The notes below the pieces were generated by a model that saw only the letters and a program-made list of their open reading frames with translations, was not told the DNA's origin and made no database searches. The position numbers and the translations under genes are program-made. From assembly GCA_963513935.1 (NCBI GenBank), contig OY740772.1, forward strand, positions 98,971,340-99,035,339: a stretch of DNA of 64,000 bases, written 5' to 3'. Source of the stretch: Aphrophora alni (Eukaryota; Arthropoda; Insecta; Hemiptera; Aphrophoridae). Positions 1 through 11,171 of the stretch are shown one piece after another. Position 1 is the stretch's first letter. Each line of letters opens with the position of its first letter.

Positions 1-30
1 GAGCACTGTATTTTATTGAACTGATCGAGC

Positions 31-138
31 GAACGTACTGGACGTTTGGTACGTTTTTGGGCGGTGTGGAATGGGCGCGTACCGAACGTCCCAAACGTAC
101 CAAACGTCCAGGACGTTCAGTACGCCGGTGTGAAATGG
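31..138. repeat. CpG-rich imperfect palindrome with an overlapping direct repeat
   Basis: The arm at 31-58 (GAACGTACTGGACGTTTGGT...) matches the reverse complement of 85-118 with few mismatches. The spacer is about 26 bases. In addition CGGTGTGGAATGG (64-76) recurs as CGGTGTGAAATGG (125-137). The segment is much richer in CpG than its surroundings. It could be the tip of a foldback element cut by the window edge, or a protein-binding site cluster. The class is unknown. Confidence 0.6.
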
Positions 139-732
139 CCTTTACGGTGGCAACGTCGTCGTCCCGCACTGCCCATCTATTGCCGCATATCTTAGCATCA
201 CATCCAAACTGCGCGCGATTTATCGTATCTAAAAACAAAACTGTTACGTATTGTTCAGTTGTGTGTTATGCTTCGTTCCATTAAGTGACAGAGTGAACCT
301 TTTAAACTGTAAATGTAATAATTTCATTTTTATCTATGCAATTAAAAAAATCTCTAAAGTTTTTGTTGCATAAATAAATACTTCATTTTACTGTTAACAT
401 ATTATGTAATTCAAACGAAAGCTTGAAACAATTTGCAGCACACTCTATGGTTTATTTCAGTGTGTATAAAATTATATTATTTGATATACAGAAATACTAA
501 TTTTGCTCAAATGATAACTCGAAAACCGATACTTTATTGTTAGACTACTTCTTGGAACGGAGCCAACGAAGCAACTTTGCCAGATTGTGATATTTGCAAT
601 TGCAAAGAAGTAAATTTCGAGACCCGATATATACACTTTTACAACATCCGTAATCAACGTCAAGAAAATAGTGATATACACGATTACGATGTCAGAAAGT
701 CTGTGTAACAGCTGTTATAAACAAAGTTACTC
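132..732. other. no recognisable feature
   Basis: AT-rich sequence with stops in all frames. I see no repeat shared with the rest of the window and no gene signal. Confidence 0.5.
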
Positions 733-875
733 TACTGGGTAAGACCCCCTCCATCTACCAATACACATCCTATAAGGTCAAAGAAACTAACTTTTATAGA
801 GGATACGCTTGTATGAAGGAGCTGGCACACATCTACTTGTTTTGAAGGCGATACTGTAATTGATAAGACGTGATA
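733..875 (-). repeat. diverged family C fragment (head part)
   Basis: The stretch with GGTCAAAGAAACTAACTTTT and ...ACTTGTTTTGAAGGCGATAC aligns with 63,690-63,860 (GGTCAAAGAAACCTACTTTT) and with the reverse complement of 30,325-30,400. Similarity is patchy, so this is an old copy. Confidence 0.45.
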
Positions 876-1091
876 ACATTTATTTTTGTACAACAAACAG
901 TGCTTGTATAGACAACACTCCTGCTTTCCTTTCATCTATAAATTGTTACGATATATGTAAATGTAATGAAATCAGAGTTATTACATGGCTGACGTTATGA
1001 ATTAGTGAATAATTTCATTTCACCAATTTTGGACATACGTTAAAAAGAACAGTTTTATTTTGATCTCCAGAATAACTTCAAAATGTTTGAC

Positions 1092-1596
1092 TCCGTACTG
1101 GGACACACTGTATACATACCCTTGTGTACATAGGCTACTGTTTATACAGAGTGTTAAATAAGTCCCGGGACGGCTAATATATTTTTTTAACCATTACCAC
1201 ATTACTTTAGCTTTCCACATTGTTAATAGACCCCAAAACCTATTTTAACTATTGTACTATTAAGTGTTTTGAGAATGAAGTATATCCGAAACGCTACAAC
1301 AAACGTGAGATTAACGAAGCTGGGAAAGACGGAACAATGTGCTCATTTTAGTTATAACATTCCTAGCGGAGATAAAAATAATTAGAAAAGGGGTTAATGA
1401 AAAATGAAGTATCATGGACATTTGTACGACATTAGAGTACAAAATTAACTTCAAAAACTGTAAATACGTAAATTTCAATACATCTTGGCTTACTTTACAG
1501 CACAATAACCAAATAATAAATCATTATTCTCTCACCTCTGCAGAGAACGAGGAAAATCATGTTTTGTTAATTTTTGGAACACCCTGTATATACTAG
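1092..1596. repeat. region bounded by ACAGGGTG-type tips
   Basis: TATACAGAGTGTTAAATAAG at 1143 and the inverted GGAACACCCTGTATATAC near 1576 could be the two ends of a ~450 bp element. A third tip in inverted form (GGACACACTGTATAC) lies at 1101. The sequence just inside 1143 (AAGTCCCGGGACGG) is shared with 42,460 and 43,650, so it belongs to a dispersed family. The arms do not pair beyond the first ~15 bases, so one element or two fragments are both possible. Confidence 0.4.
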
Positions 1597-2040
1597 TAAA
1601 CTTTTATAGAATTATGTAGATAGCTCAGGTTAAGAGCTTTAAAATGAGACGACGAACATTTTTCTATCTAAAGGAGTTCTTGAAAAATGTTAAGCTGTTT
1701 CTGTTTTTTTACACAATGTATAATAAAATGAGCCAAAAATTAGTGTCAAACTCTTCTAATGGGTGGGATCGGTGAACAATTCATGGTCGGCGTTACCATA
1801 AAGGCGATAGCAATAGCTTATAATTTTCATCCTAAAACTTTTAAAAATTGTATAAAGTTTTTTTTTTATGAAACAAAAGATAGATTTATAATCTTCTGTT
1901 ATAAGTTATAAACTTATAGTTTGTTATTAAAACAAGGTCCTGGTAATATCCACAATTACACAATTAAAACAATTTAAATTAAAAGATGATTAATGCAATT
2001 ACTAGTTAAAAACTTTTTAAATGTCAGAATTAAGACAGAA
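1597..2040. other. no recognisable feature
   Basis: AT-rich sequence with short homopolymers. No coding or repeat signal was recognised. Confidence 0.4.
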
Positions 2041-2404
2041 TCTATTAGTGTCGGAATGAGTTGGCAACACTGCAGAGACTTGGCAAGGTTGGTAGTAGTG
2101 GCGGTGGGGGGTTGGAGGGGAACCTGGCGCGTTGTTCTGCAGAACATTTCATTGATCCAAGACCTTCTCTAGCAGTAGCACTGGTTCAACGTGTTTATAA
2201 CTAGTCAGTTACATATACTTTGCGTCTAAATGTTGATCTAGGAAACAGTGAGATTAAACAAGTGTTTGGGATTTCATATCCCTGTTCATATTTTGAGGTT
2301 AGCAGTGAATGGTGTGAAGTGTTTTACGTGTAGTGTATAGAAAAGCCGTCAAACTGTGGGGCTCAGGAGCTTTCTTTCTAACACCGCAAGGGGTCTATTA
2401 CCCG
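2041..2404 (+). other. candidate first exon of a host gene, ending at a splice donor
   Basis: This patch is GC-richer than its surroundings. It contains GGTGGGGGGTTGGAGGGGAA and an initiator-like TCAGTT at 2205-2210, and it ends in CCCG|GTAAGT at 2404/2405, a near-consensus insect 5' splice site. The last codons before the donor can be read as an open frame from a TGA near 2315, ending with LWGSGAFFLTPQGVYYP. That looks protein-like, but there is no in-frame ATG after the stop. The exon may therefore be noncoding, start upstream, or use another frame. I do not recognise a gene. If the exon is real, the rest of the window on the + strand could be its first intron. No downstream partner exon was found. 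Confidence 0.3.
2195..2212 (+). promoter_or_regulatory. initiator-like motif in the candidate exon patch
   Basis: TCAGTT matches the arthropod initiator consensus TCAGTY. No TATA box lies at the expected distance and no downstream promoter element stands at +28 to +33. The motif is short and would occur by chance, so the support comes only from its place inside the GC-rich patch. Confidence 0.15.
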
Positions 2405-2410
2405 GTAAGT

Positions 2411-3210
2411 TTCGGCGTACCCACGCCTTTAAATGTTGTTATTTTGTAATAAACAATTGTTGGATTAATTGATAATCACGGTTTTAAATTATATTTAATG
2501 TTTTAAATAAATACACGTTACATATGTACAAACGTATGTTACATTTTCAATAAATACATTTTACAATAAGTTGCCAATCATTATGAATTTGTGAGTAAAG
2601 TATTGCAATACATTACGGACAACAGCGTCACTAGTCAGTCTAGCTAGACTGGTCAGTAGAAAGCACAATGTCTACACATTTGTTTTTAGATCAGGCTTAG
2701 CTCGCCCGCTTTGTTCTTTGCCTCTCAAAGTTGGCTTTCATTCTTGTAAGCATGGTTATTTTACACAACGTTTTGTGTTCAAATTGTGCGGTGTTGTGTT
2801 GAAATGTTATTTAAATATCCACACAAATTTAACCCTACTTTAAAATATGTTCACTTCTATTTATTTATGTTTATTTACAGAAGTATGTACAGTTGTATTC
2901 GATAATCCATAATAGTCTCGTTTGCTTTTATATAATTTGAGGTTAACTTGTTTATTATTTAAGCCAGTACAGCAACAATTTACTGTTTCATGTAAATTGT
3001 CACTGTTACACTTTTTTTTAACGATTTAGCCTATTTTAGTTTACATTTTATTTACAAGGTTTAGAATTACTTACCTAATTAAAGTTGCTATAATCTTTTG
3101 AATATTTTATAATTTAAATTAGGCCTTGTTAAGACAATCAACTCGTTAACGCTATATTAGGAAAATCCGAAATGTTAGACTCTAGAATTTTGTTTTTAAT
3201 AATTTCTATC
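2411..3210. other. no recognisable feature (intron-like)
   Basis: AT-rich sequence after the candidate donor, with no open frame of note and no repeat recognised. Confidence 0.4.
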
Positions 3211-3216
3211 AGGCTT

Positions 3217-3430
3217 TAGTGAGTATGGGATGAGGGGTACCTTTCTTCATGTCATCTTGGGTGAGATACCTCTCTTTCATCTTTCCTTTCGGCTCTCTTG
3301 ACCAATTCTTGTTCTTTTCCGACTCTGACGCTATTTGAGTATTCGAGGACTAGTGGGGTTTTTATTTTATGGTCTTATTTTATTTTTTTACAGTGATTAT
3401 GACTGAGGTTTTTGTGCCTTTAAAGAAGGA
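3217..3430 (-). repeat. family A interspersed repeat
   Basis: Read on the minus strand it has the family landmarks in order. These are the TACTCTAATAGCGTCAGG-like block (here the + strand CTGACGCTATTTGAGTATTCGA), GGGATCTAACCCAAGACTA-like (degraded) and the CCTCTCGGTCATCATCGCC-like block. Family A is a ~240 bp repeat seen about 25 times in this window in both orientations. No ORF, no clear terminal inverted repeat and no obvious tRNA-like head were found, so it could be a SINE or a MITE. Confidence 0.75.
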
Positions 3431-3502
3431 TAAAATGTTTGCTTTAACTGAAAGTACAAGGCATTTAAACGGTACCGGTATAAACAATTTCTATAGATAA
3501 TT

Positions 3503-3538
3503 TTTTTTTTTTTTTTTTTTTCTTTTTTTTTTTTTTTT
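3503..3538. repeat. poly-T tract
   Basis: A 36-base run of T broken by one C. It could be the A-tail of a minus-strand insertion, but no element body was recognised beside it. Confidence 0.8.
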
Positions 3539-3544
3539 CAGATT

Positions 3545-4795
3545 ATTAATTTGAATTTTAAAATTTGTATTGTATGTAAAATTCAAAAACATATTATGTT
3601 TATCATAGTTCATCTCAAAACAATGGTTAGGACCCGGTTTAGAAAAAAATGTGTCAAGACAATTTGTTTAATACTTTTAAGGTCTTTCCAATCTCAGTTA
3701 ACGTGAACCCAACAGGAGAAATTCCAATCTTTAAAGAAATTTGTTTTTGACCTGGAATATACTAATTGAAGTGGGAATACAAAAATACTGGCACCTTTAA
3801 TATAGGATTTAGACTAAAAGGTGAAGAAAATTAAAATGATTCTTAAAAGTTGTTTACTTATCCGATATTTAGTTACCATCAGAAATTAAAATTATCAGAA
3901 ATTTTAAATAAATTTATCTATAAAATTAAACATACTGTATTATTAGATTAAATTCTATTTTAGAGAGTACCTAGAAAACTTGCGACACAGATAGAGATTG
4001 TACTCTCTGTGCTTCTAATAATTGTGAAATTTACTAGAATTAACAGAAGCCCTACAGTTTTTTCATTCTTATTATTTATTTTTTAAAGTTATCTCTATCT
4101 CCCCCCCTCAGATTAGTCTCCTTATGGTTTATTAATAAACAATATGTAGTTCCTCTACACCAATAATTTAACTAAAAATAATCCAAATATTACTTGGAAA
4201 TTATGTACTTTGTTTATTTAGAAACTGGGTATTTTCATTTCAAGTACCAGTTTACTAGGCTAGGACCGGTTTGTGCAACATTTGTTAACAATTTAACAAT
4301 CCTTTAAATACGTAATAACTGTTTTTTAACTTAATAGTTTAAAGTACAACATTCCAGTCATTAACATTTAACTATTCGTTTTTGGATGGATTTAATGAAC
4401 TTTAGTAAATAGGTTAAGTATTTTATAAAATTAATATTGTAAGGAAGGAGTGATTTTAGTATTTTTTTAAAGACTAAATACACTAAAGTACCTACTTGAA
4501 GTTGTAAATAACCCGACCCATGTTGGACTTGTTTACAATTAATTAAATATTCGTTTTATCATCAGAAATTTATGAAATTATTTAGTTTTTTTTTAGGAAA
4601 TTAGGTATATTTTTTCTTGCTGTTGAAAAACTTCTGTCATTATCTCTTTATATAAAACACGAAGAGCTTAAATTAGCCCTCCAATTATTATTATTTATAG
4701 ATTTGGAAGCGAGTTTTATTTTTTGTGTATCTCCTGGAGCTAGTTCTATACCCTTGGTTAGGTATAACTTTATTATTTCATTTGTATTCCTACAC
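3545..4795. other. no recognisable feature
   Basis: Very AT-rich, stops in all frames, no repeat recognised. Confidence 0.4.
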
Positions 4796-4990
4796 TCGGG
4801 GGCTCATTTAGATTGAGTACGGACTTGGCAATACCGAGGGACCTAGCTGGATTTACACCTTTTTCATGAGGTCTTGTGATAGATCCCTCTCTTTCTTATT
4901 CGTATCTGGGGAAATTTTGTTCTCTTCTGACTCTAACGGTATAGTGTATTCCAAAAGTCTTTTATCTTCTTTACTTTGTTTTTTTTTTCT
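4796..4990 (-). repeat. family A interspersed repeat
   Basis: Begins on the + strand with the family end block (CTCGGGGGCTCATTTAGATT, GAGTACGGACTTGGCAAT) and runs through AGATCCCTCTCTTTCTT and GACTCTAACGGTATAGTGTA. The copy is fairly complete, but the far end fades into T-rich sequence. Confidence 0.8.
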
Positions 4991-5119
4991 TTGGAAAAAA
5001 TTTTTAATCCTACAGATTAAAAATAAATTTGTTTTAGCGCTTCTCATGTGTAAGTTTATACTTAATTTACCCCCTGTTGTTTAAAAGGGAAACATCTCTG
5101 AGCCACACTTGATACAGAA

Positions 5120-5332
5120 ATATGAAAAAAGGAGTATAAAATAAAGACACCCCCCCCCACTTGAATAGGCTACTCTAGTAGTATCAATGTCGGAAAAGAA
5201 CAATTTAGTGACGAGAGACCTGATTAAAATGATGAAAGTCAAGTATATAAACTAAGACTGAAAAAAGGCGTAGATCCGGCTAGACCTTCGGGGATTGCTA
5301 ACCTGTACTCATAATTATATCCCTGAAGGTAA
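5120..5332 (+). repeat. family A interspersed repeat
   Basis: Contains GTATAAAATAAAGACACCCC, GTCGGAAAAGAACAA, AAGACTGAAAAAAGGCGTAG and ATCCGGCTAGACCTTCGGGG in family order. It lies head to head with the minus-strand copy at 4,796. Confidence 0.75.
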
Positions 5333-5339
5333 AAATTAA

Positions 5340-6280
5340 ATATAACAGGTTCTTCTTTTAATAATCTATATATATGTATTAAAGTGTAGGCTATAGCTAG
5401 GAAAGTTTTGAATGCGGTAATGTCCTAAGTTCTTATATTCCACTCTTTTACTAAATATTATTTGACTCACATACGAATAATTTAATTAAAATAATGAAAA
5501 GGAACTTTGAAAATAATGAAGTTTCTTTATAACAATGTTTCATTAGAAGTAACAGGCGTGGTCAATTATTAAAAAAACGACGAATTTTTCCTATTTAACA
5601 TTTACTTTATGGATGTTTGTTTTATAAAACTCTATGAAAATAATTAATTGTACTTAAGTGATAGGCTAGTTGGTATTTTAAACGGACTGTTTAAATCTGA
5701 ACGATGCCTTAGTTAAGGGGCTAATTTTAACATTTTGGAGACGCATTCTACAATCGCTGCTAGACTATGGTTGTGAACTAACAACTTTGTTGCACTGCAT
5801 CAGGACAGCAAAAGAAAGGATCTGTACAAAGCCTGGAGGGTTTGTTGAAGTGAGAGGGGGAAAAGGGTCCGATCCCCAGTTAGCCTTGAAAACACTTCCC
5901 TAGCGTGTCTAGCAGACCAAAGTAGGCTATAGGTTATTAGGTACATGCAAGCTTACAAACTTTATCTTAGAATTTATTAGCTTTAATTTCTTGTCCGTTA
6001 TGATTAATCGTGTATATATATTCCAATTGTATGAATAAATTGTTTTAATAAATGTCTGTGAAATTGTAACACTTTTTCCCAAGTATTTTGTATATGTTTT
6101 GTAGAATCTAGAACTTTTAATTACTCAAATAATATTAGGTAATGCTAAAAAAAACAGGCCTATTCTTTTTAAAGTTATCAAGAGTTTGGTATGAATGTAC
6201 ATAATTTAATGAATATTTTAAAGTAATATTTGTATGCGTGAAGAGTTTATATGGGTGAGAACGTGTCGTTGCTATTTTTT
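5340..6280. other. no recognisable feature
   Basis: AT-rich. A slightly GC-richer piece at 5,750-5,910 has no readable frame and no match elsewhere in the window. Confidence 0.4.
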
Positions 6281-6282
6281 TT

Positions 6283-6503
6283 ATTCTTGTTTAAGGGGCG
6301 AAAAACCTCTGTGATCATCGCTTTATAAAAGAAAGGTAGAAAAGAGTATGATATAAAGACCCCTAGCCCCTCGTACGCCAGGGTCGGAAGAGAACAAGGT
6401 TGGTCAAGAGAGCTTTGATAGGAAAGATTAAATTGAAGAATATAAATCCAAGACTACACGAGAGGTGTAGAGATAACTTCCCTTCGGGATTGCCCCTAAT
6501 GGA
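6283..6503 (+). repeat. family A interspersed repeat
   Basis: Near full length. It starts with TGTTTAAGGGGCGAAAAACC and GATCATCGCTTTATAAAA, passes GTCGGAAGAGAACAAGGTTG and CCAAGACTACACGAGAGGTG, and ends at CCTTCGGGATTGCCCC. Confidence 0.8.
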
Positions 6504-6509
6504 GAAAAA

Positions 6510-7100
6510 CGTGTCGTTACTTGGATGATTGTAAATAGACTCTTTATTTGTGTGTTGGTGCGTCTTAATTTGACTGAGTATATAAAATAAGTTATTGTGA
6601 CAGTCTGTCTTGACGATATAATAACATTAAAGGTCGTAAAATTACCTACATTTAGTGTTTTATTCGTTTAGATTCCATTAAAATTGACCGAGTTATAAAA
6701 GTGAAATTACCGCCATTTCACTCGTTGTAATTGTCAATTACTCGTGATGAAGAATTCCTATTGACAATGTCTATTTTAAATAAATAAATGTATTCATTTT
6801 GAATTCACTATATTGAATATTGGCCCAAGTTATGATTGCATTAGAGGGGGTGGGGGTTACACGTATACAACTAAAATTGATTAATTTATTATTACAATAT
6901 TAATTGACCCAATTAACTGTTAAACATTAATTTTTTATTATCATTGAATAAAAATTCGTATGTCTTGTTATTTTGTATAGTCAAATCAACGCTTGTTTTT
7001 TCACAACAAAATCGGTATTTTACATTAAAATTGCGCATTTAAAATAATTTATTTGCAAAATAAATCTTATAATTAGATTTTGTTTTACTTTTTCACCCTT
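6510..7100. other. no recognisable feature
   Basis: AT-rich sequence without coding or repeat signal that I could recognise. Confidence 0.4.
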
Positions 7101-7104
7101 GGAA

Positions 7105-7360
7105 ATCGGGATGGAGGAACGGTCAGCGCTTTTTCAATAAGACCTGTCAAATCTCCACGTAAGAAGAGAAAGTAGGCAGAAGCCGAGAAGAAGTGGAGTT
7201 TTTAGCAAACAAAAATATAGATTAGATTAGTGGTTGCAAGAACTACCATAAACATATTAGGTTAGGTTAGGTTATTATTTAATAGTTCTAAAATCGGATA
7301 ATGTAACAATAATAAGATTAGTTTAGTGGTTGCAAGAATTACCACAAACAAATTACCCTC
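7105..7360 (+). repeat. family E repeat, left arm of an inverted pair
   Basis: Shares GTGGTTGCAAGAACTACCA, AGCAAACAAAAATATAGATT and an upstream block (GTCAAATCTCCACGTAAGAA) with the reverse complement of 10,140-10,425. It also holds an internal direct repeat (TTAGTGGTTGCAAGAATTACC at about 7,320). Confidence 0.7.
7257..7271 (+). repeat. three TTAGG units
   Basis: TTAGGTTAGGTTAGG is three copies of the insect telomere repeat inside family E. It is too short to imply a former telomere and may simply be part of the repeat. Confidence 0.6.
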
Positions 7361-8459
7361 GCTCCGCCAAACGCAAATTACTTTTGATTACCTTCATCAA
7401 ATTTTGCGTCGGCTGGCTCGCGCTCCTACCCTCTTTAAAAAGCATCTCTTCGTAAAAGCCGTAACTCAAATTTAAAATAAAATAAAAGAACACCTTTCCG
7501 TGTTTTTTGACAAATTAATTTGTTATTTTTTTAAATAGACTGTACCATTTAGCACCTAAGTACAGTCTTTCGCTCTCCAATCACTCTTCTTCCATATATA
7601 TTCTTTGATTGAATCCTTGTTGTGGCCATGCCTGCATAACCTTCTCCTATTTCTCTCCGCTGTCCTTCAAGAGGCCATTTTATTTTGGCCCCCTTCTTAT
7701 TCTGCTACCCTGCGATCCATCCTCATTTTATCGATAGGATTCTCATCTATGATCTTTCATGTACATTGGTTCTCGGACCACTATACTCTCTCAAATTACA
7801 AAACGTACACATTTTTAACAAAGCTTACAAATGGTGGTACGTTATTGGTGGTCTCTCGTCAGTATAACACTACGAAACTTAAATTGGAATGAACCGGGAT
7901 TGCAGAAGATCGTCAGAGAGGACACAGTTGGGAATTTCTTTCGTTAATACGCCGTGGAGACAAAATACAGTTCGTATTTGTGGATTTTTTTTCTTAAAAG
8001 GTTAGAAATGATAAAATTATCCAGTAATTTGTCTACTTTAAATATCTTACTTCATATATTAAAAAACAGAAATTTTAACGATAGTATATAAAGGTGTTTC
8101 TTGACATTGGACTTCAAAGCTCTCTAAGACCAAAACTTGTGTAGTATTTTTTCTTGCGAATTACACAGATTCAGGTCATGCAGTCTGTTTTCATAGCTTA
8201 TATCTTTACATTATTATATAATATATGTATCTGTCACATCAGAAGAAAACAAATTTAACCAATAAATAACAAAAAAAAAAAACAATAATTTTAATACAGA
8301 AATTGTCCCCACATGGGCGTAAATCCGTGTAGACTTAAGTCAAACTTCCAAACACAAACATACATAGATAGACGGTAATTACTTATATTAAAATTCTACC
8401 ATACATTCGCGTACTCGCGGAAACCCCAAAACCACAATAAATAAAGAAACATTTTACAA

Positions 8460-8770
8460 AATTTCTCACTCACCCATCTCTATGAAATGGAATTTTTGGA
8501 GATATAGAGAACAATACATTTTGTTTGGGTCCTTGGAAGTTACACTTGACCAATGGAAGCTACCTTCAGATATTCAGTTTTAGAAAACAATTTGGATTCT
8601 GGGGACCACAAAACTACAATATGTCGAAAAACGCGATATTGATTTTCTGACTCTTTACATAGCTTCTCTGTACTATGAATAACAATAAAAAAAAATCCAA
8701 TTTGGACCGTAAAGTGGTGTCGGGCTGAGCAATATAAAATCTGAAAGTAAACATTGAAATTATCCAACCT
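8460..8770 (-). repeat. possible family H fragment
   Basis: GGAATTTTTGGAGATATAGA and TTTTGTTTGGGTCCTTGGAA followed by GTTACACTTGACCAA resemble 32,665-32,730 (TTTTTGGAGATTTTTGTTTT, GAGGCTACACTTGACTC). The orientation is uncertain because only the middle aligns. Confidence 0.35.
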
Positions 8771-9104
8771 GTTAAATGTTGCTTACATTTCTTGAAAGAA
8801 AGATATTGAAAACAAATATTACATTTTAGGGAAGCACACGGAAAAGAGATAAGATAGGTCAGCCGGGAAGGACAAATAACCTATCTGTAGATGAACACGA
8901 TGACTGCTAGGTTGCATTCCTTTCTTACATAAAGAAGCCAATTATTATTGTATTTTTAATTTTGATGTTTAAACTCAGCGAAATTCCACATAAAAACAAG
9001 TAACAAACATTTTATTTAGTTTTAAATATGATTTCAAAAGTTGTTACGTTACGCGAGTTAGCTTCTAAACATATATTATAATTTTACTTTATATTCTACA
9101 AATT

Positions 9105-9365
9105 ATAAGGTAAGTTTGTTAATCACAAAAGATATTTTTTTGATTGATCTTAGTGTTTCATAGCCTCAGGAAACCTAACGACATTCTGTTCTTGTGTCGT
9201 GGATAGCGGCCTCAAAAATTTAGATAGGAACATGAAATTTGGTATAATGCTCATATGGAACCCTATTAAAATTAAGAAAAAATTGAATTTATAATATCAA
9301 ATTTGCGGCCATTTTTACAGTTTATGTTTGTTCCTATCTCGAAATAGATTGTAATTTAGTTTTTT
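9105..9365 (-). repeat. family C tail fragment
   Basis: AAGGTAAGTTTGTTAATCAC and AGGAACATGAAATTTGGTAT match 14,888-15,120 and the reverse complement of the family C tails at 50,190-50,270 and 61,450-61,520. Confidence 0.65.
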
Positions 9366-9757
9366 TTAACTTTAAGTAGCCTATTGCACTTTTTGTTCAA
9401 ACTAATTGTTCACATTTGATGTTTTTCATTGCTTTGACTTAAACAAGCTATATAAATTAGTTCAATTTTATAAAAAACAAACTATTTCTTAATCCCTACC
9501 ATTTAAAAAACAAACAAACAACAGTCCTGCTGCTAGTTAGTTTCGTCGGATGATTATGTCATCTTCGTGCTCAATGCTGACGGGGGCAATTAACCTAGTT
9601 TTAGAAACGGTGAGGTCTTTGACTTACGCAATTTGTAGCAATACATTTGTTTATAATTGTAGCCTTGATCGAGAATCAGAAAAATATTGGAAGGTCATTA
9701 AACGACTTGTGTTTCTATATCTTGTAATGACTTTCTGGGGCTTGAGAATATTGAGAG

Positions 9758-9953
9758 AACTTAGATCTGCACATTTTTTTCCATTTAGTCTTGGATTAGT
9801 TCCTCCTCTTTCTATCAGGTCTCATTTGACCGACTCTTGTTCTTTTACGACCCTGACACTATTAAAGTGTTCAGGGGGTCTTTATTTTATGCCATTCTTC
9901 TTTCATTTTTTAAGGCGACGATGACCGAGAAAAAACTGTTGTCATTTTCGTAA
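9758..9953 (-). repeat. family A interspersed repeat
   Basis: Landmarks on the + strand are AGTCTTGGATTAGTTCCTCC, TTTACGACCCTGACACTATT and AAGGCGACGATGACCGAGAA. The end carrying the GTACTCACT block is missing. Confidence 0.75.
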
Positions 9954-10139
9954 TTTAACGATGGACGACAGTCTACTTTTTTATTATTTCTAACGATAAT
10001 TGAAGTGATGGAATATTTATATTGTGATTTTATTATTCTGTTATGTAATAATAATAAATTTATTTGTTTCTTCCAATAGAACTATGTATAAAAACGCACA
10101 CAACACAATAGAATTTCCTGTCTAAATAGAAACCCAAGA

Positions 10140-10425
10140 TGGGTACAATATACATTATTGTTATATTGACCGATTTTAGTATTATTATAATAACCACTAA
10201 TCTAATATTATTATCGTTATATTGTCATATTTTAGTATTATTATGTCTAATAACTAAACTTGTTTGTGGTGATTCTTGCAACCACTAATCTAATCTACAT
10301 TTTTGTTTACCAAAAATTTCGCTATTTCTCAAGTCTTTGCTTATTGGATGGGCGTCGCTCCTTCAGTGGAGATTTACAGATGTCATTAAAAAGTCGCTGG
10401 CCCTCACTCCGTTCTTCCATATACA
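10140..10425 (-). repeat. family E repeat, right arm of the inverted pair
   Basis: Reverse-complement partner of 7,105-7,360 over ~250 bp with moderate divergence. It includes the TCTTGCAACCACTAATCTAA block and the GTGGAGATTTACAGATGTCA block. The ATATTATTATCGTTATATTG part is duplicated locally (10,150 and 10,205). Confidence 0.7.
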
Positions 10426-10429
10426 CTTT

Positions 10430-11168
10430 ACTCCAATACGTACATTACTATTATAAAATATGCAAATCCTTCATAAACATCTAAATCATTAAAACCAATA
10501 TTACAGTATATATCTGTATTTCCTATTCGGCACAATGGTTTGAATTAAAATTCACATTTCGCCAATATTTTAACAATATCTGTAAAGAAGATTTTGAGAA
10601 ATCGTCTTTTTATAGCTTTTCTATATATACGATTTAAAAAAAATGGTTTTTAATGATAGCTCGTGAACCAATACCCTTGAAAGCTATATTTAAAAAATAT
10701 ATAGGCCCATAATTTTTAGTTTTTTCTTATGTCAGTGACTCCAAATATTGATTTATCAAAAATGAATAAAAGTATTGAAATATGGTTAAAATTATACTCA
10801 CAAGCAAAATTTGATCATTCCACTAATTTAAGCAGATGATTCTGCACGCGAAATCACTTTTTAAGTCCTAGGGGAACTCCAAACGTTTATACGTCTGCGG
10901 ACAACCTTAAAACTTTATCTATTCAAGATATATTTCAGAAAAAAAATAGTAAAAATCAGTCGTTAAGAATGCCACTATATACTTCGTCAGGTTGCATTAC
11001 TACAAGTTTTATATATGAGCAGCGTCATCGTTTCTTAAGTCATTTATAAAGGTTATCGAATAAACTATTGAAAAAGTGCTGATTGGTTGATTCTTTATAA
11101 GCCTAAGAAGCTAATATGAACGACATGCCAGTAACAAAGCAAGACTATTCACCGTCCTTGAAGACAAA
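10430..11168. other. no clear feature; faint family H traces
   Basis: AT-rich. GATAGCTCGTGAACCAATA at 10,657 recalls the start of family H copies, but the rest does not align well. Confidence 0.3.
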
Positions 11169-11171
11169 CAC

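Larger units (their letters stand above)
7361..10135. other. interior between the two family E arms, no transposase seen
   Basis: This 2.8 kb interval has no long open frame with recognisable protein motifs. It holds a family H-like piece (8,460-8,770, minus), a family C tail (9,105-9,365) and a family A copy (9,758-9,953). If the E arms belong to one element, the interior has been overwritten by later insertions. Confidence 0.35.

Noticed and set aside
7605..7892. 95-codon + strand frame with hydrophobic stretches
   Set aside because: Overlapping frames on the same strand are equally open, there is no motif, and the minus strand reading only weakly resembles a LINE tail.
9550..9924. 124-codon + strand frame
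   Set aside because: Its second half is antisense to a family A repeat and its first half has no motif.
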